A stretch of DNA of 29,360 nt from Temnopleurus reevesii (taxonomy: Eukaryota > Echinodermata > Echinoidea > Temnopleuroida > Temnopleuridae). Location: assembly GCA_036244855.1 (NCBI GenBank), contig BQKZ01007506.1, positions 1 to 29,360 on the forward strand, in the 5' to 3' direction. The first letter of the stretch is position 1. Every line of letters starts with the position of its first letter. A program made the translations under genes and the position numbers. Positions 1 to 9,906 of the stretch are shown here, one piece after another. Below the pieces are notes generated by a model, which was not told where the DNA came from, made no database searches, and was given only the letters and a program-made list of their open reading frames with translations.

Positions 1-146
1 TTTCAATACTGTCTTTGTAAACTTTATGGTTATTAATTACCATTGGTTTTTCTCATTAGGGTACATGTAGGATGACAGGATAATTTTCACTCTTTTGAGA
101 TTATATTTTTGGATTTCAACTCTATTTATTTGTTATTTCTCTCTAG

Positions 147-638
147 GGAAACAAGACTTCTGAAGGAAAGAGTGGTAAGAGTACTCCAGAGAAGATGACC
201 AAGCCTCAAGGTCCTAAACCGTTACCAGCTATCAATCACCAACCATCATCATCATCATCAGCATCAACATTGATGAATGACCAGCCGTCATCATCATCGA
301 ACACTGGACATTCTCATGCAGCATCACGGAGTAACCAATCCCTTGATTCATCTCAGACTAACCAGACTCGTGGTCCGTCAACTTCGAGGAACGACCGGCC
401 CCGTGAAGCATCATCGAGAAGTGACCAGTCTGTGGTTAGGCCAAAGAGTGACCTGACCATCGCGTTACCCAGGAATGAACAATCGTCCCATGTGACCCCT
501 CGAAGTGACCGCTCCAGCTTGACCCCCACTGAAGACCATCCCTTGTCCAAAGTAAGCATTGACCATCATCTCACCAGACCAAGTGCGCTTCCTCCGCTGA
601 AGTTACAGAAGACGTCGTCATCATCTGTTACAAGATGA
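147..638 (+). CDS. Last coding exon of an unrecognised Ser-rich protein
   Basis: A pyrimidine-rich tract ends in an AG at 145-146. The frame is open from 147 to a TGA at 636-638, so this reads as a 3'-terminal coding exon whose upstream exons lie outside the window. About 163 residues are encoded. The first 16 or so, before an internal Met at 195, are Lys/Gly/Ser-rich. The rest is low-complexity and probably disordered, with Ser runs and little hydrophobic content. A degenerate motif of the type R-(S/N)-(D/N/E)-(Q/R) followed by Ser or Pro recurs about seven times (for example SRSNQS, SRNDRP, SRSDQS, PRNEQS, PRSDRS), at roughly 14-20-residue spacing. It has no signal peptide, membrane segment or known fold. 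The family cannot be named from this tail. The exon call rests on the acceptor, the open frame and the composition. Confidence 0.6.
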   Translation, partial: GNKTSEGKSGKSTPEKMTKPQGPKPLPAINHQPSSSSSASTLMNDQPSSSSNTGHSHAASRSNQSLDSSQTNQTRGPSTSRNDRPREASSRSDQSVVRPKSDLTIALPRNEQSSHVTPRSDRSSLTPTEDHPLSKVSIDHHLTRPSALPPLKLQKTSSSSVTR

Positions 639-1968
639 ATTCCTTCCAATCTAACCTGAATCCCCAATGTGATGTTCAATCCTCGTAGCTTTTGGCAAAC
701 CAAGAGTTTTAGAAACTGTGTATGATTTTTCTCATATCTGTTTGAAGTCTGGTAGGTACAAGTATGTTGGATTTAAACAACCAACCCCTTATTCCAGGTT
801 CAACCTTGAAATCATGAGCAGTGGTATGATTTGCTTTGCACTAGTACCAGTTGAAATTAATTCAGAACCATGGATCAGTATTCTAGATAATGAGGAAATT
901 TTGGTCAGTCTTCCAGTCTAGCTTGGCTAGTTCCATTCTACAATCATGAGAGGTTATGACTTGTAAAACAGAATGAAAGTCTTGCTTGTCTAGGGTATCT
1001 TTAGATCCCACTGCTGCCACCAAGAAGAAATTGGTTTCATCACTCCAATTTGTTTAGAACCAATATTCGTGTCTACAAAATAGAGCTGTTTACAATCACT
1101 GTGAGGAAGGGACAAAAGAATTGGACAAACTAAGCAAATTCCATTCAAGCATTCACAATAGCGTATTTCCTTCTGAATTATTCTGCAGAGAAATGTCGAA
1201 CAAGAGTCACATTTTTTACAGTGAATAAACAGAGAAGCTGTGTTCATGAAGCTACTCTAGTGGCTTGAAAGAAACTCTTTACTTTGTCAAATGTCTGTAC
1301 CTTTCGCTTACAGTGAATGGATCATCAGCAAGGCTGTTTTAATTTCACAAACTTGATTTAATTCACCGTTTGCATCCTACTAACATCCCTACATGCCATT
1401 ATAATCTGCTATGTTGCAGTAAACATTGTGATTGATTTCATTATTCGGTGGACATCGCAGTCTACAATGCAAGTAACTGTTTTTGAAATCCTCTTCAAGG
1501 AAATACCTCTGCCGGGTGAGATCCTCTAGGCTCATAATACACAAGGGAATATGTTATTTGAATGCTATTTATAAAACTGCCCATCAAAGCACTATAAAGG
1601 GAATGAAGGTTTTTCATTTATTCCCAGTATAATTTTAGAAGCTTTTGTGTATCTCTGGTCAATTAGACAATCGTATTGCAAAAATAACATAACATGTATT
1701 CTTTGCTTGTCTCATTCAATGATTTAGTTCAGTGGATCTTAGCAGAGATACGAAAGGTCAGCGGCCCAAGTGACTCTTGGTGATTCCCATAGGATACTGT
1801 TATAGCCAGTGGGTTCCAAATATGTGAGATAAATAGAACTTATATTGGGTGCAAAATTGTTGGAAGGTGAGAATGAGTAAAGGGTCGAAATGAGTCTCTC
1901 TTTAAAATTGAGTTATTCAAATATGAATAATAATCACTTGTACCTACATGTAGCAGATCCATTTTCCA
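639..1968. other. Probable 3' UTR and intergenic DNA
   Basis: This follows the terminal exon ending at 638. The short open frames here, including one at 718-921, show no domain, no convincing splice context and no recognisable composition. The near part is probably the 3' UTR of the upstream gene, but I could not fix its polyadenylation site. Confidence 0.4.
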
Positions 1969-2007
1969 CTAGTCAGTATTGACTGGATATCCAGTCAATA
2001 TGACTAG
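1969..2007. repeat. Short near-perfect palindrome
   Basis: The core at 1977-2000 is a perfect 24-bp palindrome centred on GATATC. The symmetry continues as CTAGTCA on the left and TGACTAG on the right, with one extra G in the left arm. It could form a small cruciform or bind a dimeric protein. No gene is attached to it. Confidence 0.7.
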
Positions 2008-2672
2008 GCTAGAAAGAGTCTACAATGCGCAATTGATTATTTGTAGTATTTGACTAATTTATTTTTGAAGTGCTCATGCACCTTGATTTCATTATTTTTG
2101 CATATGTCATTGCAGATTAAGGACTGTCTACTAACAACCGATTTGTTGTATAATATATTGTGGATCCACCCAGTTATAAGGCTTGGATAAAATAGGTTTT
2201 GTTTACAACCTACAAGACTAAATGATACTTGCTCTAGTAATCCCAAAATATAACAATGCTTAGTCTAATTTATAGGGCAACTTCGACTGACAATTATCAC
2301 TGTGATATTGTACAGTGATTTATTTGTTGAGTTTGATTTCATCCTTCACATTTTCGCCCTAAATTGAGAGATCTTAAAGTGTCTTTAGATGAACTATTAT
2401 CATAGTATGGATCAATAGGATTGTAAGTTTATACGCTCCATTTTCTTACTAAAACATTTCATAATGCACAAAGGCAGTCACAAGCATGAAATTGAAGTAT
2501 GTATTGGGAGTAAAAAATACACAATGTATTAGTTGAGTGTTAGAAAATGTTGTGACACCCTTTCTCAATCACATTAGTTTGGATGGACAGGCACTTCCTG
2601 CATAAAATTGCTGTCAAGATATTGCAGAGTTTAGACCACATCAAACAAGTATGAACCCAAATCAAATCACAA

Positions 2673-2748
2673 ATTAATTTGAAGCATCACTAATATTAAT
2701 CAATTTGAAGCATTAATACTATTGTTTAATTTGAAGCAACACTTCTGC
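2673..2748. repeat. Three-copy short tandem repeat
   Basis: The motif AATTTGAAGCA occurs three times, about 30 bp apart, with AT-rich spacers of related sequence (TAATATT-like). It is a degenerate microduplication in non-coding DNA. Confidence 0.6.
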
Positions 2749-3728
2749 ATATTGTCACATACGTGTTCGTATTGATACAAATTAATTGATTAGGAGATGA
2801 AAAAGCAATCGTACATAAACTCGTACCATGATTTATATAGAAAAGGTGTTATGATAGTATATATATATCTTATATTTATTGGATTACCATGGCGTTATGT
2901 AGAGGGAGCAAATTTTTATATTTATATATTTTTAGGAAGTGTGTCATTTGACAATCCGTTTTAAGATTCCATTTTCTTTGTTTTGTCCATTTATACATGT
3001 GCTTGTATGTTATTAATGGGATATTTATTTGAAAAGTAATACAATATCCATCTGTAGTCGCAAATATGTCATCAATGTACACACTAATGAAGATCACATA
3101 AAGATATACATACTACGTACTAAATTGTGTAGAAGCTTTAATTTCAATAATTAAATGGTGGTTTCGTTGAGGGTGTAAAAAGCCACAGGTGGAATGTACG
3201 AAGCATTTTGTACTATTTGCTGATTCATATCTGCTGTCATTAATCTGAATTCATACTTTTTTTATCCCTTTTTACAGGGTGGTAAAAACTCAATAAATTC
3301 TAGAGAACCATGCGAAATATAACGTTCGAATGATACATTGCATCATTCTCCTTAGAAAACTTTTTTATCCATTGACATTGCTATGATTGTTAAGAAATAT
3401 TCAAATTTTTGTCATTTATACACAAAGACACTATAGTCAAATTGAATTATTAGAGACATTTTCATATTTTCGTAACCCTCTCTGAAGTTCAAACATAATA
3501 GACAACACATGCAACTATATTATCATCTCATGGTGATGATCCCTCTCAAAATAATATATTAAAAACTTACTGTTTCTCAAATAATTGGGTAATCATAATT
3601 TTTTTCAAGTGTATATTCAAAATGCATTTAAACTTTTGTTTGTGATGATATCATGTGCCAATTTTCACTTCACTTGTGAACTATTTGTTTCATGTTTATT
3701 TTGGAATTTAAATTCATGTGTGTTGGTT
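2749..3728. other. Non-coding AT-rich stretch
   Basis: There is no supported gene. Open frames at 2876-3097 (-) and 3585-3782 (+) are short and AT-driven, with no domain signature. An AATAAA at about 3291 could be a poly(A) signal for the gene ending at 638, but nothing confirms it. Confidence 0.4.
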
Positions 3729-4353
3729 GTTCAGTTTAGGACTGTATGGACTGGTTTTCCCTTCTGTGGTCCCTGCATGTAGTCCTCTGAGGTCACACTC
3801 ATATAAATACAAACTACCACTATCATAGCGTATCAAAGATGACATAATGTTTACAAAACTGTATGAAATAAATGTTCTTAGTAAATCAAACTACTGTACA
3901 TGCTTGTATAATATATGTATTCCTGGTATTTCATAAAATGGCACTTGATAATGTTTGATCTATTTTTGGGCCCAAAAGAATGATCCAATGCGATTTCAAC
4001 AGCTGACTTAAAATCTTGCAGCGAACAAGGGTGCTATTAACTTTCTTGTTAGTTTTTACTGTGCATTCTTTTACAAGAGATTGAGCCAAAGTTTGTATTC
4101 TCAGAAAATTGAAGATCTTCAGTTGAAAAAAGCATGAGGTCTCTCAATTTCAGCACTGAGTGAGTACAACTTTTAACAGGTTGCATATTTACCATAAAAG
4201 TCTAGGGCAGTTTATTTGCAGGAGTTGGGCGCTTAGCTGAAGCTGACCCCTTGTACACAGAGGGAGACAAAGCAGCACATAATCCAGAACTTTTGTTTTA
4301 ACTCCACTGATCCAGAGGGGAAAATCAATTCACACAGTCCTAAACTGAACTAG
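3729..4353. mobile_element. Non-autonomous inverted-repeat element, about 625 bp
   Basis: The left end starts GTTCAGTTTAGGACTGT and continues for about 40 bp. The reverse complement of the right end, about 4306-4353, matches it closely (GTTCAGTTTAGGACTGTGTG), with several substitutions. The interior has no transposase-like frame. The size and terminal inverted repeats suit a MITE or an internally deleted DNA transposon. The target-site duplication is not clear, so the superfamily is left open. Confidence 0.6.
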
Positions 4354-5575
4354 TATGTTGGTATATATGCAGGTCGTTGTCTATATTTTAACAATGTAAA
4401 TGTACCACTATATACTTCTGTAAATATTGTAATAACTTATGTAACTTTTGTAAACATATTTACAGTTCAGTATCCATTATGTTTTCGTCCTTGTGTATCC
4501 TTAAAAATATTGAATGGTCAATTTTTCATGTGATAATGCGAGGTGAATTTAATTCTCTGCCGTAGATGCAACATCATATCTATGACCCTGGCGTGTCGTT
4601 GTAACAACTGGCTCATGCTTTCTTGCAAACACAATAGAATTTCTTGAATTCTGGTGTTTGTTATTTGGGAAGTGAAATCAACTGCTCTTTATAACTGATC
4701 ACCACTGTTATCTGCATAGGTAGATGTGAACTTGAAATGTTGAATTTTTCCAATCAAGCTTTTTGTACCACTGCTGAGCACAGTTGAGATAGTTTGCTAA
4801 GGCTGAGTGCATAAGCTTGTGCTAAGAAAGCGTGAGTGACCTGGGGCGTAATTGTGTCTATGGCAGTGAATTATGTTTTATGTTGTATAGTCTGTAAAAT
4901 ATTGTGAACACAAGCAATGTTTTGTGTCTTATTTATGTACATCTCTTGTATAGTTAAAGTTTCTTACCATGTTGCATAAAAGGTATTATAATTAATCAAA
5001 CAAAATATTGTAGTAGATTTTCCTAAGCTAAAACAAATCATGAAGTGGTTTGAAAAGTAATTTCACAGTAATAGTAAATGTTTTTTCTTCTAAAATTATT
5101 TTTTTTGACAGAGGGAAGATTAAGCTGCAAATTTCCAGAAGTGCACTTAAAGGCAATGACCAATCAAAAGAAAGGAACTTTATGACATTTGAAAAGTGAC
5201 ATTTCCCATTGATTTGTGCTTGCACATGTATATCAAACTTGGTAGATCATCATTTTCACAACACCTGGCCATGAAGTTGATAAACATCACCTGTAATTTT
5301 AGTATTGGACACCCCTTTCTATAAGATTTGTTACTTTATAAAGGGGGCACTACTTTTGAGGTTGTGTTTGTATTCCATTTACAGTAATCACAGGAGGAAG
5401 TGGGGATGATGATTGAGGGGAGTGGGTGTCTGAAGTAACCAGAATTATTAACCTGAATCAAAGCCCTAGATTTGAATATATTTTATGTTATATCCTACTT
5501 ATAAGATTGTATTCATTGTCATTGGTCAATGAGCAGTCATGTGATTAAAAATATTTTTCACCATGAAATAAATTG
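4354..5575. other. Non-coding intergenic DNA upstream of the 5.6-kb promoter
   Basis: It is AT-rich with scattered ACATGTA motifs and a possible AATAAA at about 5566. The minus-strand open frame at 5028-5225 has no supporting features. I see no gene. Confidence 0.4.
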
Positions 5576-5584
5576 GATATGGCG

Positions 5585-5632
5585 TGACGTCATCCTCGGA
5601 ATAGTTTTCGTTATGAAATTATTCTGACGTCA
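5585..5632 (+). promoter_or_regulatory. Twin CRE (CREB/ATF) sites
   Basis: The palindromic octamer TGACGTCA occurs perfectly at 5585-5592 and again at 5625-5632, exactly 40 bp apart. The second site ends 75 bp before the candidate start codon at 5708. CREB/ATF bZIP dimers bind this octamer, which is typical of promoters near the start site. Two perfect copies in AT-rich DNA just before a well-placed ATG support a real promoter. No clear TATA box was assigned. Confidence 0.7.
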
Positions 5633-5707
5633 TCTTTTACAATAACTGGATTTTCAGCTATCGATACAGCGATATCGAGATCAAAGGTCGTCGAAACATA
5701 AACAATA

Positions 5708-5805
5708 ATGGCGGCACCCAGTGGAGAAATCAACGACGATGAACTGAGATTTAATCTCGTAGATGATGATGATTTGGAGGAATTCATTCCATCGACAGAT
5801 TACAA
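5708..5805 (+). CDS. Short first coding exon of an unidentified gene
   Basis: The ATG at 5708 has A at -3 and G at +4, a strong initiation context, and follows the twin-CRE promoter. The frame reads MAAPSGEINDDELRF and then an acidic LVDDDDLEEF stretch, 32 complete codons before the proposed donor. A stop (TAG, 5807-5809) comes at once unless splicing uses the GTAGGA donor at 5806, which would leave an exon ending in phase 2. The acidic start followed by an (E/D)-LEEFIP-like segment resembles the N-termini of many invertebrate DUF3504 (Crypton-derived, KCTD1/ZMYM-like) proteins. That is a weak inference from pattern. No downstream exon was identified, and the disturbed assembly at 5938-9119 may hide it. 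Confidence 0.45.
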
Positions 5806-5853
5806 GTAGGATATAAATTTGATTACTATTTCGGTTTACTTGTGTAGGATATA

Positions 5854-6027
5854 AATCAAATATACCATGCACATTTTTCAAAGTACTAGATGAAATTATG
5901 GATTCTTCGGTGACCGGCATAGTGACTATTTTCTTTAGGGCTGTGCCCCTCAGAAAATAGTGCTATGCCAGTCACCTCACAATCCATAATTTCAACTAGA
6001 ACTTCTCAGTGCATGGTATATTTGATT
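5854..6027. repeat. Long imperfect hairpin (foldback repeat)
   Basis: The left arm, about 5854-5936, reads AATCAAATATACCATGCAC then later GAAATTATGGATT and CATAGTGACTATTTTC. The right arm, about 5945-6027, carries their reverse complements in reverse order, with mismatches and a small internal bulge. The loop is about 8 nt around 5937-5944. It starts about 50 bp after the proposed splice donor at 5806 and looks like a palindromic MITE. The second contig copy, beginning at 7530, starts inside the loop. Confidence 0.75.
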
Positions 6028-6639
6028 ATTATTGTTTGATGAGTTCAAACAGAGAATAATAATGAACATAATGTTATATATCTTACTGTGTGTGCTTCAG
6101 AGCAATGTAGTTTTACACTCCCTAGAAAATGTAAAGAACTAATTGTATTAGTTTTATGATGTAGTAAAAATATTGATATATGGTACTTCCATTAATTGCC
6201 AAAGAATCATAGAGCAAATGTTGAGTGAAGATGATTATATTTTGTGCTTAAAAACATTGTGAATATAGTATTACTTAATCAGTATTACAATGGTAAGTAT
6301 CTTGTGTATCATGTTTTACAAAGATTGATTTATGTGTTTATATCATATGTAATGAATAGAGATTTCAGTTCCAAACTTTGAACATACATTATAATTCATT
6401 AAACTTATGAAGGATATGCTTGACCAAGTGTATCATTTATATTTTATATATTTGCTTATAAGATGACTGGGTATTTGGAGACCCAAGTCCAAGAGCAAGA
6501 GAGAGCAAGAGGAGGGGGGGGGGGGGGAGTATGAGATGAATAAAAATCCAGTGGAAATCAGAGGTTTGAATATATAGACACTGATAACATGATATGGAGG
6601 AGCGTCAAAATATCATCACCGAATTTAAGAACCGGCCTA

Positions 6640-6757
6640 AACTCTAATTGAATTTAGAGACACTTTCGAGAAAAAAACTGCTTATAACTTACACAGTGTA
6701 CAAGAGTTTTTATTGATAAGCAGTTTTCTCAAAAGTGTGTCTCTAGATTCAACCATG
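6640..6757. mobile_element. Small inverted-repeat element (MITE-like), also at 8232-8349
   Basis: The left arm contains GAATTTAGAGACACTTT then GAGAAAAAAACTGCTTAT. The right arm is the imperfect reverse complement (GATAAGCAG, then TGTCTCTAGATTCAA). It is flanked by TTAAGAACCGGCCTAAAC on the left and TTAAGAACTGGCCTAAAC on the right, a direct repeat. A further diverged echo follows near 6825-6850. No coding content. Confidence 0.5.
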
Positions 6758-7132
6758 GTTTTAAGAACTGGCCTAAACCTCAAATGAATAATGAGACACA
6801 TACAAGAAAATAACTTGTAAATGTAAACCTTAAATGAATACAGAGATACTTACAAGTTTGAAGCCAGTTGAAAAATTCAGTGAAGTCATTTGGATGGCAC
6901 GAAGAGCAGAAATTTTGGAGGAATTGGACAAAGTAAAAAAAACTTCATTCAAACATTCATAATAGCTCAATGCACAAAAAAAATGAAATAGCTTCCCCAA
7001 GTTTATTTACAGAGCAGATGCGACATCTGTCAGATGGTTATTTGCAGAATAAGAGGGAGGGAAATCTCTATTATGTACACTTTCCTGGGAAGTTGTATAC
7101 TTTGTCCCCCACCCCTGGTTTTCTTATAGTGC

Positions 7133-7165
7133 AGAAAGAGAGAGAGATTGAGGGATGGAGGGAGG

Positions 7166-7211
<46 letters not shown>

Positions 7212-7322
7212 GGAGAGAGAGTAGAAGAGGGGGGGGGGAGGAGACAGGAGGAGGGCAGGAGAAAGAAGGGTGGGATGGCGAGAGAGAGGGAGAAAGAAAT
7301 GAAGAAGAGGGGAGGGGAGAGG
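7133..7322 (+). repeat. Homopurine (GA)n-rich tract, also at 8725-8914
   Basis: For about 190 bases the plus strand is nearly all A and G, with a pure GA dinucleotide core at about 7170-7204 and several G runs. Overlapping frames encode only Arg/Glu/Gly low-complexity peptides and are not genes. Mirror-symmetric homopurine DNA of this length can adopt triplex structures, and such tracts often break sequencing and assembly. Confidence 0.9.
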
Positions 7323-7528
7323 TATTTGATTTACATTTTCACTTCACACATCTTTGAACATCCCTTGCTAATGCTCTAGAGGAGGTGATCAAAGAAAGGG
7401 TTTTCGTATGTGTTGTGTATCAATTATTATTTTTTTTCTTCAACTAATATACTAGAGGAGAAAACATGCAATACACTAATATCACGAAGAAAATAGCACA
7501 ACAGCCAAGAGATGGCGCCATTCAAGAT

Positions 7529-7529
7529 N
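7529..7529. other. Single undetermined base at a probable contig junction
   Basis: This is the only N in the window. It separates the two near-identical 1.59-kb blocks. It most likely marks a join between two contigs whose overlap was not collapsed. Confidence 0.85.
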
Positions 7530-8757
7530 GGGCTGTGCCCCTCAGAAAATAGTGCTATGCCAGTCACCTCACAATCCATAATTTCAACTAGAACTTCTCA
7601 GTGCATGGTATATTTGATTATTATTGTTTGATGAGTTCAAACAGAGAATAATAATGAACATAATGTTATATATCTTACTGTGTGTGCTTCAGAGCAATGT
7701 AGTTTTACACTCCCTAGAAAATGTAAAGAACTAATTGTATTAGTTTTATGATGTAGTAAAAATATTGATATATGGTACTTCCATTAATTGCCAAAGAATC
7801 ATAGAGCAAATGTTGAGTGAAGATGATTATATTTTGTGCTTAAAAACATTGTGAATATAGTATTACTTAATCAGTATTACAATGGTAAGTATCTTGTGTA
7901 TCATGTTTTACAAAGATTGATTTATGTGTTTATATCATATGTAATGAATAGAGATTTCAGTTCCAAACTTTGAACATACATTATAATTCATTAAACTTAT
8001 GAAGGATATGCTTGACCAAGTGTATCATTTATATTTTATATATTTGCTTATAAGATGACTGGGTATTTGGAGACCCAAGTCCAAGAGCAAGAGAGAGCAA
8101 GAGGAGGGGGGGGGGGGGGAGTATGAGATGAATAAAAATCCAGTGGAAATCAGAGGTTTGAATATATAGACACTGATAACATGATATGGAGGAGCGTCAA
8201 AATATCATCACCGAATTTAAGAACCGGCCTAAACTCTAATTGAATTTAGAGACACTTTCGAGAAAAAAACTGCTTATAACTTACACAGTGTACAAGAGTT
8301 TTTATTGATAAGCAGTTTTCTCAAAAGTGTGTCTCTAGATTCAACCATGGTTTTAAGAACTGGCCTAAACCTCAAATGAATAATGAGACACATACAAGAA
8401 AATAACTTGTAAATGTAAACCTTAAATGAATACAGAGATACTTACAAGTTTGAAGCCAGTTGAAAAATTCAGTGAAGTCATTTGGATGGCACGAAGAGCA
8501 GAAATTTTGGAGGAATTGGACAAAGTAAAAAAAACTTCATTCAAACATTCATAATAGCTCAATGCACAAAAAAAATGAAATAGCTTCCCCAAGTTTATTT
8601 ACAGAGCAGATGCGACATCTGTCAGATGGTTATTTGCAGAATAAGAGGGAGGGAAATCTCTATTATGTACACTTTCCTGGGAAGTTGTATACTTTGTCCC
8701 CCACCCCTGGTTTTCTTATAGTGCAGAAAGAGAGAGAGATTGAGGGATGGAGGGAGG

Positions 8758-8803
<46 letters not shown>

Positions 8804-9119
8804 GGAGAGAGAGTAGAAGAGGGGGGGGGGAGGAGACAGGAGGAGGGCAGGAGAAAGAAGGGTGGGATGGCGAGAGAGAGGGAGAAAGAAATGAAGAAGA
8901 GGGGAGGGGAGAGGTATTTGATTTACATTTTCACTTCACACATCTTTGAACATCCCTTGCTAATGCTCTAGAGGAGGTGATCAAAGAAAGGGTTTTCGTA
9001 TGTGTTGTGTATCAATTATTATTTTTTTTCTTCAACTAATATACTAGAGGAGAAAACATGCAATACACTAATATCGCGAAGAAAATAGCACAACAGCCAA
9101 GAGATGGCGCCATTCAAGA
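7530..9119. repeat. 1.59-kb direct repeat, copy 2
   Basis: It is the second copy of 5938-7527. It begins in the loop of the 5.9-kb hairpin and runs past the end of copy 1 into unique sequence at 9120. This is the pattern expected if a second contig started within the first and overlapped it to its end. Confidence 0.9.
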
Positions 9120-9221
9120 AATAAATACTAAAATAAATTGAGCTCACATTTTGAGGTGTGTAATTGGGCCACAAAGAGCTTTATATATACTAACTTGGGC
9201 CACTGATTTTGAAACAAATCG

Positions 9222-9336
9222 TTCGTTTGTGTGTGTGCACGTGTGCGTTTGTGTACTTGTGTGTGAACATGTGCTGTGTGTGCTCGTGTGTGTTCGTGAT
9301 TATGCGTGTGCGTGTGTGTGTATGTATTTATGTAAG
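9222..9336 (+). repeat. Imperfect (GT)n microsatellite
   Basis: Alternating purine-pyrimidine DNA rich in TGTG and GCGTGTG occupies about 115 bp, with many interruptions. Two opposite-strand frames through it encode only Val/Cys or His/Thr low-complexity peptides. Such alternation can favour Z-DNA. Confidence 0.85.
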
Positions 9337-9613
9337 GGATATAGAGCTGGAGATTTAAGTGGGACACTGAATACAACAATGTAAGTGGAGCTCGGAGAAA
9401 CAAGGAAATATATGAGTTTTTGTTGGGAGAAGGGGTTCATTGCTTGTCAATGTGTATTCGTTTATGTGACTAAACTTGGATTCTTAGGCGTTTAACATCC
9501 AGTACTGAATATTTACACCAATTTTTGAAATAAGAAAGAGGTTTATATAAACATTATTTGGAGTAAGGTGGGGTTCAGTTAACATGGGTTATAAACAGAA
9601 GCCGGGCAAATTT

Positions 9614-9906
9614 GCTCCCCGTTAGTCCAGTTGAGGACTGAGTGGTTTGATAGCACCCACCCCTGCATATTCACTTACACTGTACACACAGGGACTGCAC
9701 TCCACTCAACCATAGAGTCCTTACATTACCCTCTAATCTGTATACCCCTCTGATCGCGAGGCGCGATCAGAGGGGTATACAGATTAGAGGGTAATGTAAG
9801 GACTCTATGGTTGAGTGGAGTGCAGTCCCTGTGTGTACAGTGTAAGTGAATATGCAGGGGTGGGTGCTATCAAACCACTCAGTCCTCAACTGGACTAGCT
9901 CCCCGT
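9614..9906. mobile_element. Perfect 275-bp palindromic MITE with 9-bp target-site duplication
   Basis: Positions 9623-9758 and 9762-9897 are exact reverse complements, 136 bp each with no mismatch, separated by a 3-nt loop (AGG). Both ends are flanked by the same 9-bp direct repeat, GCTCCCCGT, at 9614-9622 and 9898-9906. The termini are TAGTCCAGTTGAGG. A 9-bp duplication with long terminal inverted repeats is the usual mark of Mutator-like (MULE) elements, so a foldback MULE MITE is the best guess. There is no room for a transposase. The lack of any arm divergence points to recent insertion or continuing arm homogenisation. Confidence 0.9.

Larger units (their letters stand above)
5938..7527. 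repeat. 1.59-kb direct repeat, copy 1
   Basis: This block is repeated at 7530-9119 with a constant offset of 1592 bp. I see one substitution between copies (A at 7484, G at 9076) and no length change, even in the poly-G and GA tracts. It ends directly before the N at 7529. Contents are non-coding: the right half of the 5.9-kb hairpin, a poly-G run near 6515, a small inverted-repeat element at about 6640-6757 and a homopurine tract. Confidence 0.9.

Noticed and set aside
718..921. 67-codon frame as a further exon of the first gene
   Set aside because: The preceding exon already ends at a stop, no convincing acceptor precedes this frame, and its composition is unlike the Ser-rich tail.
2673..2748. 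CRISPR-like array of regularly spaced repeats
   Set aside because: There are only three imperfect 11-bp units with AT-rich spacers in a clearly eukaryotic window.
5681..5920. Minus-strand 79-codon frame over the 5.7-kb exon
   Set aside because: It is antisense to an exon with a strong start context and promoter, and has no domain of its own.
6970..8971. Arg/Glu/Gly-rich open frames in the two repeat copies
   Set aside because: They are translations of the (GA)n tract in three frames, with no start context or domain.
9128..9403. His/Thr- and Val/Cys-rich frames on opposite strands
   Set aside because: They are translations of an imperfect (GT)n microsatellite.
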